Assembly: GCA_026706385.1 (NCBI GenBank)
Contig: JAPOYV010000040.1
Location: forward strand, 1 to 64,000
Source: Gammaproteobacteria bacterium
GTDB taxonomy: Bacteria; Pseudomonadota; Gammaproteobacteria; Pseudomonadales; Azotimanducaceae
DNA length: 64,000 nt
Reading direction: 5' to 3'
Shown here: in pieces, positions 54,351 through 63,900 of the stretch
Numbering within the stretch: the first letter of the stretch is position 1
Layout of the letters: the number at the start of each line of letters is the position of its first letter
Notes under the pieces: model-generated
Database searches by the model: none
The model's input: only the letters and a program-made list of their open reading frames with translations
Told to the model about the DNA's origin: nothing
Made by a program: the position numbers and the translations under genes

Positions 54351-55589
54351 TCATGCGTCGCGTTCCGACCTCGCCGCCACGGGTCGGACCTGCTGTCCCT
54401 CGACGGCGTTGTCTAGCGTGGACAGGCAGATGGACTCCCCAGCGTCGATGGCGCCCCGGATGGTGTACTCGTCGCCAGTCGTGCGCAGCACGTCAACGTC
54501 GCGGAAAGACAGCCGGTTGTTGGCGTCGACGACGTAGATCCGATTGCCGCGCTGCAGCGCCGAACGCGGCACGACCAATGCTTCGTGCAACGGCTCGCCG
54601 TGGATCTCGGCCTCCACGAAGAGTCCGACGGTGAGCGGCGGCAAGCCGGCCGTCGGGTCGTACGGCCTCGGTACCTGGGCGACGAGGTTGACCATGCGCG
54701 TACGCGGGTCAAGCTCGCCTTCCGTGCGCACGATCCGCGCCTCCCAGGCGTGCTCCGCGCCGGCGAAACGCGCTTTCAAGACCACCCGCGGCAATTGCGA
54801 CGCACTGGCTCCGACGCGCGCCAGGGACAGCGGCAGAAAGGCCAGATCCTCATCCCGTACCGGGAGGCGGACCTCGGCGAAGTCGACCGAGTAGAGCGTC
54901 GCGATGGATTCGCCGCGGTTGACGAACTGGCCGGCGTCGACGCGCTCGCTACGCACGCGGCCGTCGAACGGTGCGGTCATGCGCGTGCGTTCCAGGTCCC
55001 GCGCCGCCCGGGCGACCCGTGCCGTCGCTTCGCGGAGGGAGGCGCGCGCGATCGTGAGCCGGTTCAGTGCATCGTCGTGGCGCGACTCGCTGATGGACTG
55101 GGACTCACGCAACTCCTCGTGCCGCTCATACGCCTTCTCGGCGTTCGCGAGTTCGCTCTCCGTCGATGCCAGATGGGCGCGCGACCGTTCCAAGGCGACC
55201 TCGTAGTCGACCCGCTCGATCTCGACCAGGACATCGTCCTTCTCGAAGAACCCGCCCGAGACCATTGAATCGGCCACCGATACGACCCGACCGGCAACCT
55301 CCGAGACCAGGTTGCTTTCGGTCTTCGGTACGACGGCGCCGTGTGCGGCGACGGTCGTTTGCACGGTGTCCGGGTTCGCCGTCATCGTGCGCACCATCGG
55401 GATGCTCGGGGGCGGCGGGACTGGCTCGAGTTCCGGGCCGCTCACGAAGATGACCGCCGCCAGCCCCAGACCAGCGGCACCTGCGAGGACGGGTGCGAGG
55501 AATCGGCGGATCACGAGAGCCAGCGGCCGTGGCCGGCCGCCGCGGCTGCCTTCATGGGCCGAGCGAGTTGCGCATGCTGGACCATGCAT
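54351..55589 (-). CDS. RND efflux periplasmic adaptor (membrane fusion protein)
   Basis: A 412-residue periplasmic adaptor linking an RND pump to an outer-membrane channel. An N-terminal anchor helix (about residues 27-50) precedes the barrel-sandwich hybrid (V-V-A-H-G-A-V-V-P-K-T-E, G-R-V), a long helical hairpin (about 130-205: coiled-coil E-R-S-R-A-H-L-A-S-T-E-S-E-L-A), and A-P-F-D-G-R-V-R-S-E at the return of the lipoyl half. It is 34 bases upstream of the RND-GlnE fusion, so they form a pump pair. No TolC-like channel gene is in the window. Confidence 0.9.
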   Translation of the reverse strand: MHGPACATRSAHEGSRGGRPRPLALVIRRFLAPVLAGAAGLGLAAVIFVSGPELEPVPPPPSIPMVRTMTANPDTVQTTVAAHGAVVPKTESNLVSEVAGRVVSVADSMVSGGFFEKDDVLVEIERVDYEVALERSRAHLASTESELANAEKAYERHEELRESQSISESRHDDALNRLTIARASLREATARVARAARDLERTRMTAPFDGRVRSERVDAGQFVNRGESIATLYSVDFAEVRLPVRDEDLAFLPLSLARVGASASQLPRVVLKARFAGAEHAWEARIVRTEGELDPRTRMVNLVAQVPRPYDPTAGLPPLTVGLFVEAEIHGEPLHEALVVPRSALQRGNRIYVVDANNRLSFRDVDVLRTTGDEYTIRGAIDAGESICLSTLDNAVEGQQVRPVAARSERDA

Positions 55590-55695
55590 CGAAGTTAGGC
55601 GTCTTTCGATGTGCGTTCAAGTCCGCGAGTCCGTGCGGCGAATCCCGCGCGTTGCGTCGTGGTACGGTCGCCGCACTGATGCCCAAGGTGCTGGC

Positions 55696-56649
55696 GTGGA
55701 CAACGGACCCACGATCTGGGAGATCCCGCAGCCGCGATCGACTTTCACGGTGCGCCTCGACGACGGCGGCCTGACCACGGTACGGCGGCATGGCAACCCG
55801 ACTGGCCCATGCCTCGTTCTCAGCCACGGCACCGGACTCGCAATCGACCTCTACGTGCCGTTCTGGTCGGCGCTGCTCGCCGACTTCGACGTCTACGTCC
55901 ACGACATCAGGAACCACGGCTGGAATGCCGTCGGCGCATTGGCGAACCACACGATCCCGGCTTTCGCGCGCGATCACGCGCGAATCGTCGCGGCCATCAG
56001 CCGGCGTTGCGGGACGAAGCCGAAGATCGGGATCTACCACTCTCTCGCGGCGATGGCGGCACTCGTGTCGCTCACCGGGACCGGCCGAGCGACGAACGTC
56101 CCCGCTCAGGGTCCCGTCCTGGATGCACTCGTGCTGTTCGACCCGCCGCTTTTCATGCGCGGTGTCGCCGACGACGTCTTCTTCGGCCTCGCGGAGGTCG
56201 CGGCGGTGAAGACCCGCCGCAAACGGGCGCGATTCACGACCAGGGCCGAGTTCGCGGGGCGCGTGGCCCGCGCCGCCAGGTTCGCCCAGGTCGTGCCCGG
56301 CGTGTACCACCTGATGGCCCGGACGATGCTCCGCGAATGCGTTGACGGGCCGGGATACGAGCTAAGCTGTCCACCCGAGTACGAGGCCCGTGTCTTCGCG
56401 GACGCGCGCCGGTGGACGCCGCGGGTGGACTTCGCCGGCATCGGCTGTCCGGTGAAGGTCATCGCGTCAGATCCGAGCAACCCGACGGCCTACCTGCCGT
56501 CGCTGGACGACCACCAACTCGCAGTCGTCGAGTACGAGACCATTCCCGGGACCACGCACTTCCTGCAGCTTGAGGCTCCAGCCGCGTGCGTCCGCGCCGC
56601 GCTCGCTTACCTCCGCCGACGTGGCCAAATGGGCGACGTCGAAACCTGA
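55696..56649 (+). CDS. Alpha/beta hydrolase family protein, copy 1
   Basis: A 317-residue alpha/beta hydrolase-fold protein. It contains H-G-N-P-T-G-P-C-L-V-L-S-H-G-T-G (oxyanion loop), F-D-V-Y-V-H-D-I-R-N-H-G-W-N, a nucleophile elbow Y-H-S-L-A-A rather than the usual G-x-S-x-G, and a C-terminal T-T-H-F-L-Q-L-E with the expected histidine. Start at the GTG at 55696 gives an N-terminus (D-N-G-P-T-I-W-E-I-P) matching that of copy 2 at 60 kb; the open frame further upstream overlaps the adaptor gene. Substrate unknown. Confidence 0.82.
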   Translation: MDNGPTIWEIPQPRSTFTVRLDDGGLTTVRRHGNPTGPCLVLSHGTGLAIDLYVPFWSALLADFDVYVHDIRNHGWNAVGALANHTIPAFARDHARIVAAISRRCGTKPKIGIYHSLAAMAALVSLTGTGRATNVPAQGPVLDALVLFDPPLFMRGVADDVFFGLAEVAAVKTRRKRARFTTRAEFAGRVARAARFAQVVPGVYHLMARTMLRECVDGPGYELSCPPEYEARVFADARRWTPRVDFAGIGCPVKVIASDPSNPTAYLPSLDDHQLAVVEYETIPGTTHFLQLEAPAACVRAALAYLRRRGQMGDVET

Positions 56650-58382
56650 CCGCAATCCCGCTGCCATCGCCCGGCGGCGCGCAGATCCGCCCGAACCGTT
56701 AGGATGCCGACATCGTGGTATTGGCGATGCTCCACCGATGTCGCGAGCCCACGCAAGAGCCGCAGCGACAAGTCGTTCTCCGGCAGCGTAGCGACGTCCT
56801 TGTCGAGCACGGCCATCAGGTCGGCAACATTGTCGCCTTGCGCGTGGCTCACGAACTCGAGCACGGCGATACCTTCGTCCACGGCGGCGCTCAGGCGCAG
56901 TCGGCGAGGTGCAACCTCGTCCGCCGCGCCCTCGGCGAGCGTGGCCAGCGTCTCTTCACAGATCAGCCGTAGGCGGTTCGTCTGCGCCGCGTTCCAGCCG
57001 TGGCGTTCCGCCCATCGGTCGGCGAACGCCAAGACAGTGGGTAGCGCCGAGTCGTCGAACTCCGTGGCAAGACGGGTGCGACGGAGGCTGATGACGTCGC
57101 CCAACACCGTGAGCAGGATCGCCGTGCCGCCACCCGCCGTGATGCCACTCCCCAGTATGGAAGCCCAGAAGCCCGTGCCGGTGGGGATCATCCCGAACTC
57201 GAAGCCGACGCCGAGGAAGAACGACACGCCGACGACGAATACGTGGCGCTGCGACGACCCGCCTTGTGCGACGAGCGAGATGCCTTGCGCGAACATCATG
57301 GCGGCGAGGACCGTCAGGAAGGCACTCACCACGGGTTTGGGAATCGCGAAGAACAGCGCGGAGAGTTTCGGCAGGAACGCCATCGCCACGAACAAGGCGC
57401 CGGTGTACAACCCCACGCGGCGAGCGGCAACGCCCGTCAAGGCCGTCAGGGTCACGGTGCTCGGGTAGGTCAGCGAGGGCATGATCGCCGCCAAGCTGTA
57501 GAGGATGTTGCCCAAGCCGTCACCGGTAAGCACGTTCTGAACCGCGCGGTAGTCCACGGCTCGACGGCGGCGCCACGAAACCTGTTGGATCGTGACCGCC
57601 TGGCCGAGCGTGCCGATCACCGTGGACAATGTGACGACGACGTAGGCGGGCAGCAGGCTCCAGAAAGCCGGCCCGAAGTCGAGCCCGAACCCCGGCCAGC
57701 GGCCGGGAATGCCGATCCAATCGGCCCGGGCGATGGGCGAGAGGTCGAAGAACCCAAGCAGGGCGGCCGCCACGCAGCCCGCCACCGCGCCGACCAGGAC
57801 CGCCCACATGCGCCAAGCCGCCGAGGGCTGGAAGATCACGGCGCCGACCGCCACCATCGTCAACGCCGCGACAGCGAGCGACTCCCCCGTCGACGTCCCG
57901 GCGGGCACGTCCTCGATCGTGCCGAAGATCACCGGCATGAGCGTGACGGGGATCAGCATGTAGAAGATGCCGGACACCGTCGGCGTGACGATGCGTCGCA
58001 GCCACGACAGTCGAAGTGCCATTAGGATCCGGACCAGCGACGTCGCGAGTCCGAGGGAGATCACGAGGGGCGGTCCGCCCTCCACCAGCGCCAAAGTGAC
58101 CAGGGGAATGAACGCAAACGAGCTGCCAGCAGTGATCCGGTAGCCCGCGCCGACGCGCCACACCTGTACGGCCTGCAGGATCGTGCCGAGCCCGGCAAGC
58201 AGCATCGCCGCGAACACCGCCCATTGCGCGTATTCGTCGCTCATGTCCGCAGCCTGGGCCACGACCAGGGGCGACAGCGCAATCGGCCCTACCGTCAAGA
58301 GGCAGGTCTGGAACCCCATGCTCCAGGACACCAGTTGCGGCGGGGATTCGGGCGGTTCGTAACGAACCGTATCGTCACTCAT
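56607..58382 (-). CDS. NCS2-like nucleobase permease with C-terminal RsbW-like domain
   Basis: A 591-residue membrane protein. Residues about 20-430 form a 12-14 helix permease of the nucleobase-cation-symporter-2/xanthine-uracil type. Residues about 438-568 resemble the histidine-kinase-like ATPase of the RsbW anti-sigma group: I-C-E-E-T-L-A-T-L-A-E-G-A in place of the N-box E-E-x-x-x-N, and N-D-L-S-L-R-L-L-R-G-L-A-T-S-V-E-H-R near the end. The N-box Asn and the D-x-G of the G1 box are absent, so ATP binding is doubtful. I start at the ATG at 58382, after GGAGG. The tail overlaps the hydrolase stop region by 43 bases. Confidence 0.85.
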   Translation of the reverse strand: MSDDTVRYEPPESPPQLVSWSMGFQTCLLTVGPIALSPLVVAQAADMSDEYAQWAVFAAMLLAGLGTILQAVQVWRVGAGYRITAGSSFAFIPLVTLALVEGGPPLVISLGLATSLVRILMALRLSWLRRIVTPTVSGIFYMLIPVTLMPVIFGTIEDVPAGTSTGESLAVAALTMVAVGAVIFQPSAAWRMWAVLVGAVAGCVAAALLGFFDLSPIARADWIGIPGRWPGFGLDFGPAFWSLLPAYVVVTLSTVIGTLGQAVTIQQVSWRRRRAVDYRAVQNVLTGDGLGNILYSLAAIMPSLTYPSTVTLTALTGVAARRVGLYTGALFVAMAFLPKLSALFFAIPKPVVSAFLTVLAAMMFAQGISLVAQGGSSQRHVFVVGVSFFLGVGFEFGMIPTGTGFWASILGSGITAGGGTAILLTVLGDVISLRRTRLATEFDDSALPTVLAFADRWAERHGWNAAQTNRLRLICEETLATLAEGAADEVAPRRLRLSAAVDEGIAVLEFVSHAQGDNVADLMAVLDKDVATLPENDLSLRLLRGLATSVEHRQYHDVGILTVRADLRAAGRWQRDCGQVSTSPIWPRRRR

Positions 58383-58451
58383 CTCCTGCAAACCTCCCAA
58401 CAGCAAGCGCCGGCTGATACGATCCGTTCACGCGCAGTCTACGCGAGATTC

Positions 58452-59582
58452 ATGAACACACAGACCGACAGCGCCGTGCTGCGCTCTGCCGATTCGCACA
58501 TCATCGAACCGGCCGACCTGTGGCAGACACGGGTACCGAAATCGCTGCGTGACCGCGCGCCCCACGTCGTCGACAGCGTCGACTCGCTGCGCGGCAAGGT
58601 CGAGGGCGAGTGGATGGTCTGCGAAGGCCTGGTGCCGCAACGCATCGCAGGCTTCGCCGCTGCGGATGTCGCCGACCCGAGAACGCGCGCCGACGCCGAC
58701 CGACGCGGCTATGCGGAAATCCGACCCGGTGCCTGGAACCCGGTCGAGCGCCTCAAGGACCAGGACGTCGACGGGGTCGGATTCGAGGTCGTCTACCCAT
58801 CGATGGGGCTGCCCATGTTCGGCATCCCCGACACCGACCTCCAGTACGCCGTGTTCGCCGCGTACAACGACTGGGTCGCCGAGTTCACCGCGTACGATCC
58901 GCGCCGAATGCTCGGCATCGGCATGATCTGCCTCGATACCATCGATCGAGCCGTTGCCGAACTCGAGCGCGTCGCCAAACTCGGCTTGCGCGGCGCCATG
59001 ATCGCGGTGGACCCAGGCAAGCCCAACTACGGCAGCGCCCGCTACGACAAGGTGTGGGCCGCCGCGAGCGCCCTACGGTTGCCGCTCAGCATGCACATCT
59101 TGACGCGGCGGGAAGGCGCCGGCTACCACCGCCTGCCTTTCCTGATGACGTGGATGGGGCATTCGCATCCCGTGCAACTGTCCATCACGGCGATGCTCGT
59201 GAGCGGTGTCTTCCACCGTTTCCCGGACTTGAGGATCGTGTCCGTGGAGAACGACATCGGCTGGGTTCCGCACTACCTCTACAAGCTCGAGGACGCCTTC
59301 GAGCAGTTCCGGTACTTCCTCGGTTACGACCTGCCCGACTCACCCATTGAGTACTTCCACCGCAACGTCTGGTTCACGTTCCAGGACGACCCCATCGGTG
59401 TCCAGCACCTGGACATGATCGGGACACACCAAGTGATGTGGGGTTCGGACTATCCGCACGGGGATTCGACCTGGCCAAAGAGCCAGGAGACCGTCGCCCG
59501 GAACTTCGATGGCATGCCGGCCACGGTGGTTCGACAAGTCACCTTCGACAACGTCACCGCGTTGTACGGCTTGGACTCTTAA
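58452..59582 (+). CDS. Amidohydrolase family protein
   Basis: A 376-residue metal-dependent TIM-barrel amidohydrolase of the ACMSD/decarboxylase-like subgroup (amidohydrolase 2). Landmarks are the opening S-A-D-S-H-I-I-E-P (a shortened metal-binding H-x-H region), M-H-I-L-T in the middle, V-E-N-D-I-G-W-V-P, and the ending M-W-G-S-D-Y-P-H with the conserved Asp and His. Start at the ATG at 58452. A perfect hairpin lies after its stop. Reaction may be a decarboxylation or hydrolysis of a cyclic acid; not assignable. Confidence 0.87.
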   Translation: MNTQTDSAVLRSADSHIIEPADLWQTRVPKSLRDRAPHVVDSVDSLRGKVEGEWMVCEGLVPQRIAGFAAADVADPRTRADADRRGYAEIRPGAWNPVERLKDQDVDGVGFEVVYPSMGLPMFGIPDTDLQYAVFAAYNDWVAEFTAYDPRRMLGIGMICLDTIDRAVAELERVAKLGLRGAMIAVDPGKPNYGSARYDKVWAAASALRLPLSMHILTRREGAGYHRLPFLMTWMGHSHPVQLSITAMLVSGVFHRFPDLRIVSVENDIGWVPHYLYKLEDAFEQFRYFLGYDLPDSPIEYFHRNVWFTFQDDPIGVQHLDMIGTHQVMWGSDYPHGDSTWPKSQETVARNFDGMPATVVRQVTFDNVTALYGLDS

Positions 59583-59600
59583 GCCGGTTGCCGGGCTTAC

Positions 59601-59623
59601 GGGGGATGCGCAAGGCATCCCCC
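59601..59623. terminator. Strong bidirectional hairpin between amidohydrolase and ACP genes
   Basis: GGGGGATGC (59601-59609), loop GCAAG, GCATCCCCC (59615-59623): a perfect 9-bp stem between two convergent genes, with a weaker AAGCC/GGCTT pair just upstream. It could end both transcripts, although T-tracts are absent. Confidence 0.6.
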
Positions 59624-59634
59624 ATGAGCGGACG

Positions 59635-59865
59635 CTACCCGGCGAGGCCCGCGACGACCTTGGCGAGCTTGCGCATGGTGTCCACCTCCGCCAGGTCTTC
59701 AGGCGGAATCTCGATGCCGAACTCCTTGTCCAGCAGCTTGATGAAGGCGACCGCGTCCATGGACGAGACGTCCGACTCCCCGAACGTGAGGTCCCAGTCC
59801 GGATCACGGCCCAGATCGAGGTTCTCCTGGGCGAGTTCAAAAATGCGTTCTTCGACAGTTGCCAT
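59635..59865 (-). CDS. Freestanding acyl carrier protein
   Basis: A 76-residue acyl carrier protein. The phosphopantetheine serine is in S-D-V-S-S-M-D-A-V, the usual D-S-L region (D-S-M here). Helix 2 (A-F-I-K-L-L-D-K-E-F) and I-P-P-E-D-L follow. It is acidic, as usual. The start is the ATG at 59865. Its position, divergent from a hydrolase and 1.1 kb from the polyketide synthase, suggests a role in that pathway rather than in housekeeping fatty-acid synthesis. Confidence 0.85.
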   Translation of the reverse strand: MATVEERIFELAQENLDLGRDPDWDLTFGESDVSSMDAVAFIKLLDKEFGIEIPPEDLAEVDTMRKLAKVVAGLAG

Positions 59866-60054
59866 GTGTTTATTTCCCGTGAATTGGTTCAGATGTTGGC
59901 GAGCCACACGCCCGCGAAGAGTGAGCGTAGCACAATGAACCACCAGCACATGGGCATGGGGTGCAACACCTCGTGATACGCTCGCGACTTGCGAGGGCGG
60001 GGGCTGGCTTCCCAATCTCGCGGTGACAACCGCATCCCCCGCGGGGGCTCAATC

Positions 60055-60978
60055 GTGACCAACGAAGCTCTCTGGAATGTCCCAGAGCCGAATTCGACCC
60101 GCGTGGTCCAACTGGACTACCGTGCTGTCGCTACGTTGCGTCGGCACGGTAACCCGGACGGACCGCGCCTCGTTCTAGGCCACGGCAACGGCTTGGCCAT
60201 CGACGCCTACTACCCGTTCTGGTCGCTGCTCCGCGACGACTTCGACATCATCCTCCACGACCTGCGCAACCACGGCTGGAATAGCCGGACGGGTCTCGAA
60301 CATCACGACATCCCGACCTTCATCGCCGACCACAACCGCGTGCTCAACGCCATCGATGCAAGCTTCGGCGCGAAGCCCAAGGTCGGCGTCTACCATTCGC
60401 TCTCGGCGCTGATCGCCCTGCTCTCCCTATCGTCGCTGATGGCACCCGACGAAGAGCGTCCCGCGGTCTCGGCGCTTGTGCTTTTCGACCCGCCTTTGTA
60501 CAAGCCGGGCGCCTCGGAGGCGAGGTTCGACGAGTCGGCCGAACGTCTGGCCCGCGGCACGAGACGGCGCACGGAGCGGTTCGATTCGCCAGCGCAATTC
60601 GTCGAGCTGCTGCGCTACTCGCCCAGTTACTTTCGCGTCGTACCGGGGACGCTAGAGCTGATCGCGCGGACCACCCTGCGGGAGGACCGCGACGGCGAGG
60701 GGTTTGAACTGTGCTGCCCGGCGGAATACGAAGCGCGCATCGTCGAGTACGTCAGAAGCTACGCGGGCCTGGTCGACTTCGAACATCTTCCCTGCCCGAT
60801 CAAGGTGGTCGGCGCCGATCCGACGGTGCCGTATTCGTACCTGCCGACGCTCGACCTCGCCGAGATGGGCACAGTCGACTACGACTTCCTCCCCGACGCC
60901 ACGCACTTCCTGCAACTCGAGCAGCCGCAGGCGTGCGTGGAGGCGGTCCGATCGTTCCTCGAAGAGCTCGGCCGCTAG
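60055..60978 (+). CDS. Alpha/beta hydrolase family protein, copy 2
   Basis: A 307-residue paralogue of the hydrolase at 55.7 kb. It shares R-R-H-G-N-P-D/T-G-P, F-D-x-x-x-H-D-L/I-R-N-H-G-W-N, the elbow Y-H-S-L-S-A, A-L-V-L-F-D-P-P-L and T-H-F-L-Q-L-E. Start is a GTG at 60055, giving an N-terminus parallel to copy 1. Its stop codon TAG and that of the polyketide synthase on the other strand share the four bases CTAG (60975-60978). It may release or edit polyketide chains as a thioesterase-like enzyme, which is inference. Confidence 0.82.
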   Translation: MTNEALWNVPEPNSTRVVQLDYRAVATLRRHGNPDGPRLVLGHGNGLAIDAYYPFWSLLRDDFDIILHDLRNHGWNSRTGLEHHDIPTFIADHNRVLNAIDASFGAKPKVGVYHSLSALIALLSLSSLMAPDEERPAVSALVLFDPPLYKPGASEARFDESAERLARGTRRRTERFDSPAQFVELLRYSPSYFRVVPGTLELIARTTLREDRDGEGFELCCPAEYEARIVEYVRSYAGLVDFEHLPCPIKVVGADPTVPYSYLPTLDLAEMGTVDYDFLPDATHFLQLEQPQACVEAVRSFLEELGR

Positions 60979-63900
60979 ATCACGATCCAGTGCTTGCGGC
61001 GCTGGAACGGGTAGCTCGGCAGGGAGATTCGACGCCGTTCCTCGCCGGCGAACAGCCCTTTGAGCGAAACATCCAAGCCGGCATCAAAGGCCCGGGCAAC
61101 CGTGCGGACGAACGCCTCCGCAAGGTCGCCGGTCGCGGTTTCCGCAGCGGTGAGCACCAACGGCGCCCCATCGCCGACCTCTGAGCCTGGCCGCGGCCCG
61201 ATCTCGATAATCACGTCGACGCCCAATGCGGTGACTCCCTCGGCACGGTCGGGGGCCACATCCTCGCGCAACCCGCGCCAGTACTCGGCGTCCAATGCGT
61301 CGCCCGCCTCGCACACGGCACCGGCGCGAGGAACGGCAACGGTCAACGCCGCCGGTGACGTCGCGGTCTCCCCCAGCAGGGCATCGAAAGTCGCGGCATC
61401 GGGTGCCCGCGCGAGGCGCAACCCGCCTTCCAGGTCGAGGACACCGGCAGCCTGCGCTGCGGCGATCCCACCGACACCGTGGCCGAGAACGACGCTCGGG
61501 GAGATGCCGACGCTCGACCAGAGCATCGCGACCGCGCACTCGAGCGCGTAGGTTCCAGGCCCGAGCACGGCCGGATCGGTGGCCGTCCCATCACCGACCA
61601 GGACGTCGAGCAAAGAGGGACCACCAGCCCCCGTCAAGAGTTCGTCGCATCTGTCGAATACCGCGCGCACGGCAGGTTCCGTGGCATACAGCGCTTTCCC
61701 GGCCGTCGCCCAGTCGGCACCGCCGTCCGTGAACACGAACGCAAGGCGTGTCGGCACCGGGCGTTCTTCGCTCGCGCCCCCGTTCGCAACAGCCGTCAAT
61801 CCGGCTTCGAGCGAATCGGCGTCGCGGAACACGACGGCGGCTCGACGATCGAACTGGCGTCGACCCACGCTCGCGGTCCAAGCCAAGTCCGCAAGTTGGC
61901 TCGACGACGCCTCGCCCTGTGCGTCGAGCCATGCAAGGTGGCTTTTCGCCAGTTCCTGCAGCGCCTCGTCGGACTGCGCGCTCACGGGGAGGATGCGCGT
62001 CGTGCGGTCAAGAGGTTCGGTGCCAGACCGTTCCTCGCCTGCGATGCCACCGTGACTCTCCAAGACGACGTGGGCATTGACCCCGGAGATCCCGAACGCG
62101 CTGACCGCGGCCCTGCGAGGGCGCTCATCGTGCACAGGCCACGCCATCTGTTCCGCAGTCACCTGCACCGGGAGGCGGTCCCAATCGACGTACGCGTTCG
62201 GTTCCCGGTAGTGCAAGTGCTTCGGGATGATGCCGTGACGCATCGCCAGCACCGTCTTGATCAACGACGCCACGCCCGCCGCCGACTCGAGGTGACCGAT
62301 GTTGGTCTTCACCGACCCGATCCCGAGCGGCCGTGCGGGATCCCGTCCGCGTCCATAGACCGCGGCCGCCGCGTTCACCTCGATCGGGTCGCCGAGTTGC
62401 GAGCCCGCGCCGTGCGCCTCGAGGTAGTCGACCTCGGCGGGGGCCACTCCAGCGCGCTCCAGCGCAGTCTCGATCACCCGCTCCTGCGCCGACCCGTTGG
62501 GCACCGTGGGCCCGGCCGCGGCGCCGTTCTGGTTGACGGCGGAGCCGCGGATGACGCCCCAGATGCGGTCGCCGTCCGCTTCGGCCTCGGCAAGGCGTTT
62601 GAGGACGACCATGCCGCAGCCTTCGCCGCGCACAAACCCATCCGCGGCCGCATCGAAAGCGCTGCACCGGCCGTTCTTGGAGAGCAAGCCGAGCTCCGCC
62701 ATCTCCCGGGTCACGCCCGGCGAGAGCACTGTGCTCACGCCGCCCACCAGGGCGAGGTCGACCTCGCCGTGGCTCAAGGCCGTGGCCGCATGGTGCACGG
62801 CGACCAGCGACGACGCGCAGTTGAGAGACACCGGCATGGTCGGACCTTCGAGCCCCAACTGGAACGAGACGCGGCCGAGCGCCATGCTGACGGCACTGCC
62901 CAGGTACGTGATGCTGGCGTCCTGGCGCATGATGAGGTCGCGGTATTCGCTGGTGCCGATGCCGGCGTAAACCCCGGTGCGGCTGCCGCGCAACGCGTCC
63001 GGGTCGATGGCGGCGTCTTCCAGCGCATGCCACGTGGTCTCCAGGAGCATGCGCTGCTGCGGATCCATGCTCCGCGCCTCGATCGGCTGGATTCTGAAGA
63101 AGCGGGCGTCGAACTGGTCCAGGCCATCGACGAATCCGACTCGGCGATACCCCGGCGCCAGCTTGGCCATGCCGCTGCCGGCCGCGCCAAGCGCGTCCGC
63201 GTTTGGCCGCGTGTCGACAACCGCGTCCTCCCCGGCCAGCAGGAGTTGCCAGAAGGCGTCGAGATCTTCGGCGCCGGGCAAGCGGCAGGCCATGCCGATG
63301 ATGGCGATGCCGTCATCCGCGCTCGGCAACACCTGCGCGACCGGCGCCTTGTCGGCCGCCCCGCTCGCATCGGGCGCGCCGCCGATTTCGCTCGCCAGGA
63401 ATCCTGCCAGCGCTTCAATGTCCGGGTAGTCGAATACGACGGTACTGGACGCCGTGTATTCGCCGCCGAAGGCGCGGTTGATCCGGTTGCGCAGTTCGAC
63501 GGCCATCAGCGAATCCATGCCCAGTTCGAAGAAGCCGACGCTCGTCGGCGGCGGTGTCGGCAGCCGCAACACCGCTTGCACCGCACGCTGCAGGAAGGAC
63601 GCCAGGATCTCGCCGTGGGTGCCGGCCGGCGCGCCATCGAGCAGTGCCAGCAGATCTTCCTCCGGTCCGGATCCGGAGTCGGTGACCGTCAGCAGATCGG
63701 TGAGCAGCGGTGGTCGCGCGCCCAGCGCCTCGCCATACGCCGTCCAGTCGGCCAGAACCACGACGGCCGAGGTCAGATCCTCGCGCACCAAGCGCTCGAA
63801 TGCGCGCAGCCCGTGGGCGGGGCTGATCCAGCCCGTGCCCCGGGTCTCCAGGTGCTCGGCAATGCGTTCGCGCTGCTCTTCCGCTTCGCCGAGCCCCGAC

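Noticed and set aside
55312-55695. N-terminal extension of the first alpha/beta hydrolase
   Set aside because: The extension overlaps the adaptor gene in antisense; the GTG at 55696 gives the N-terminus shared with copy 2.
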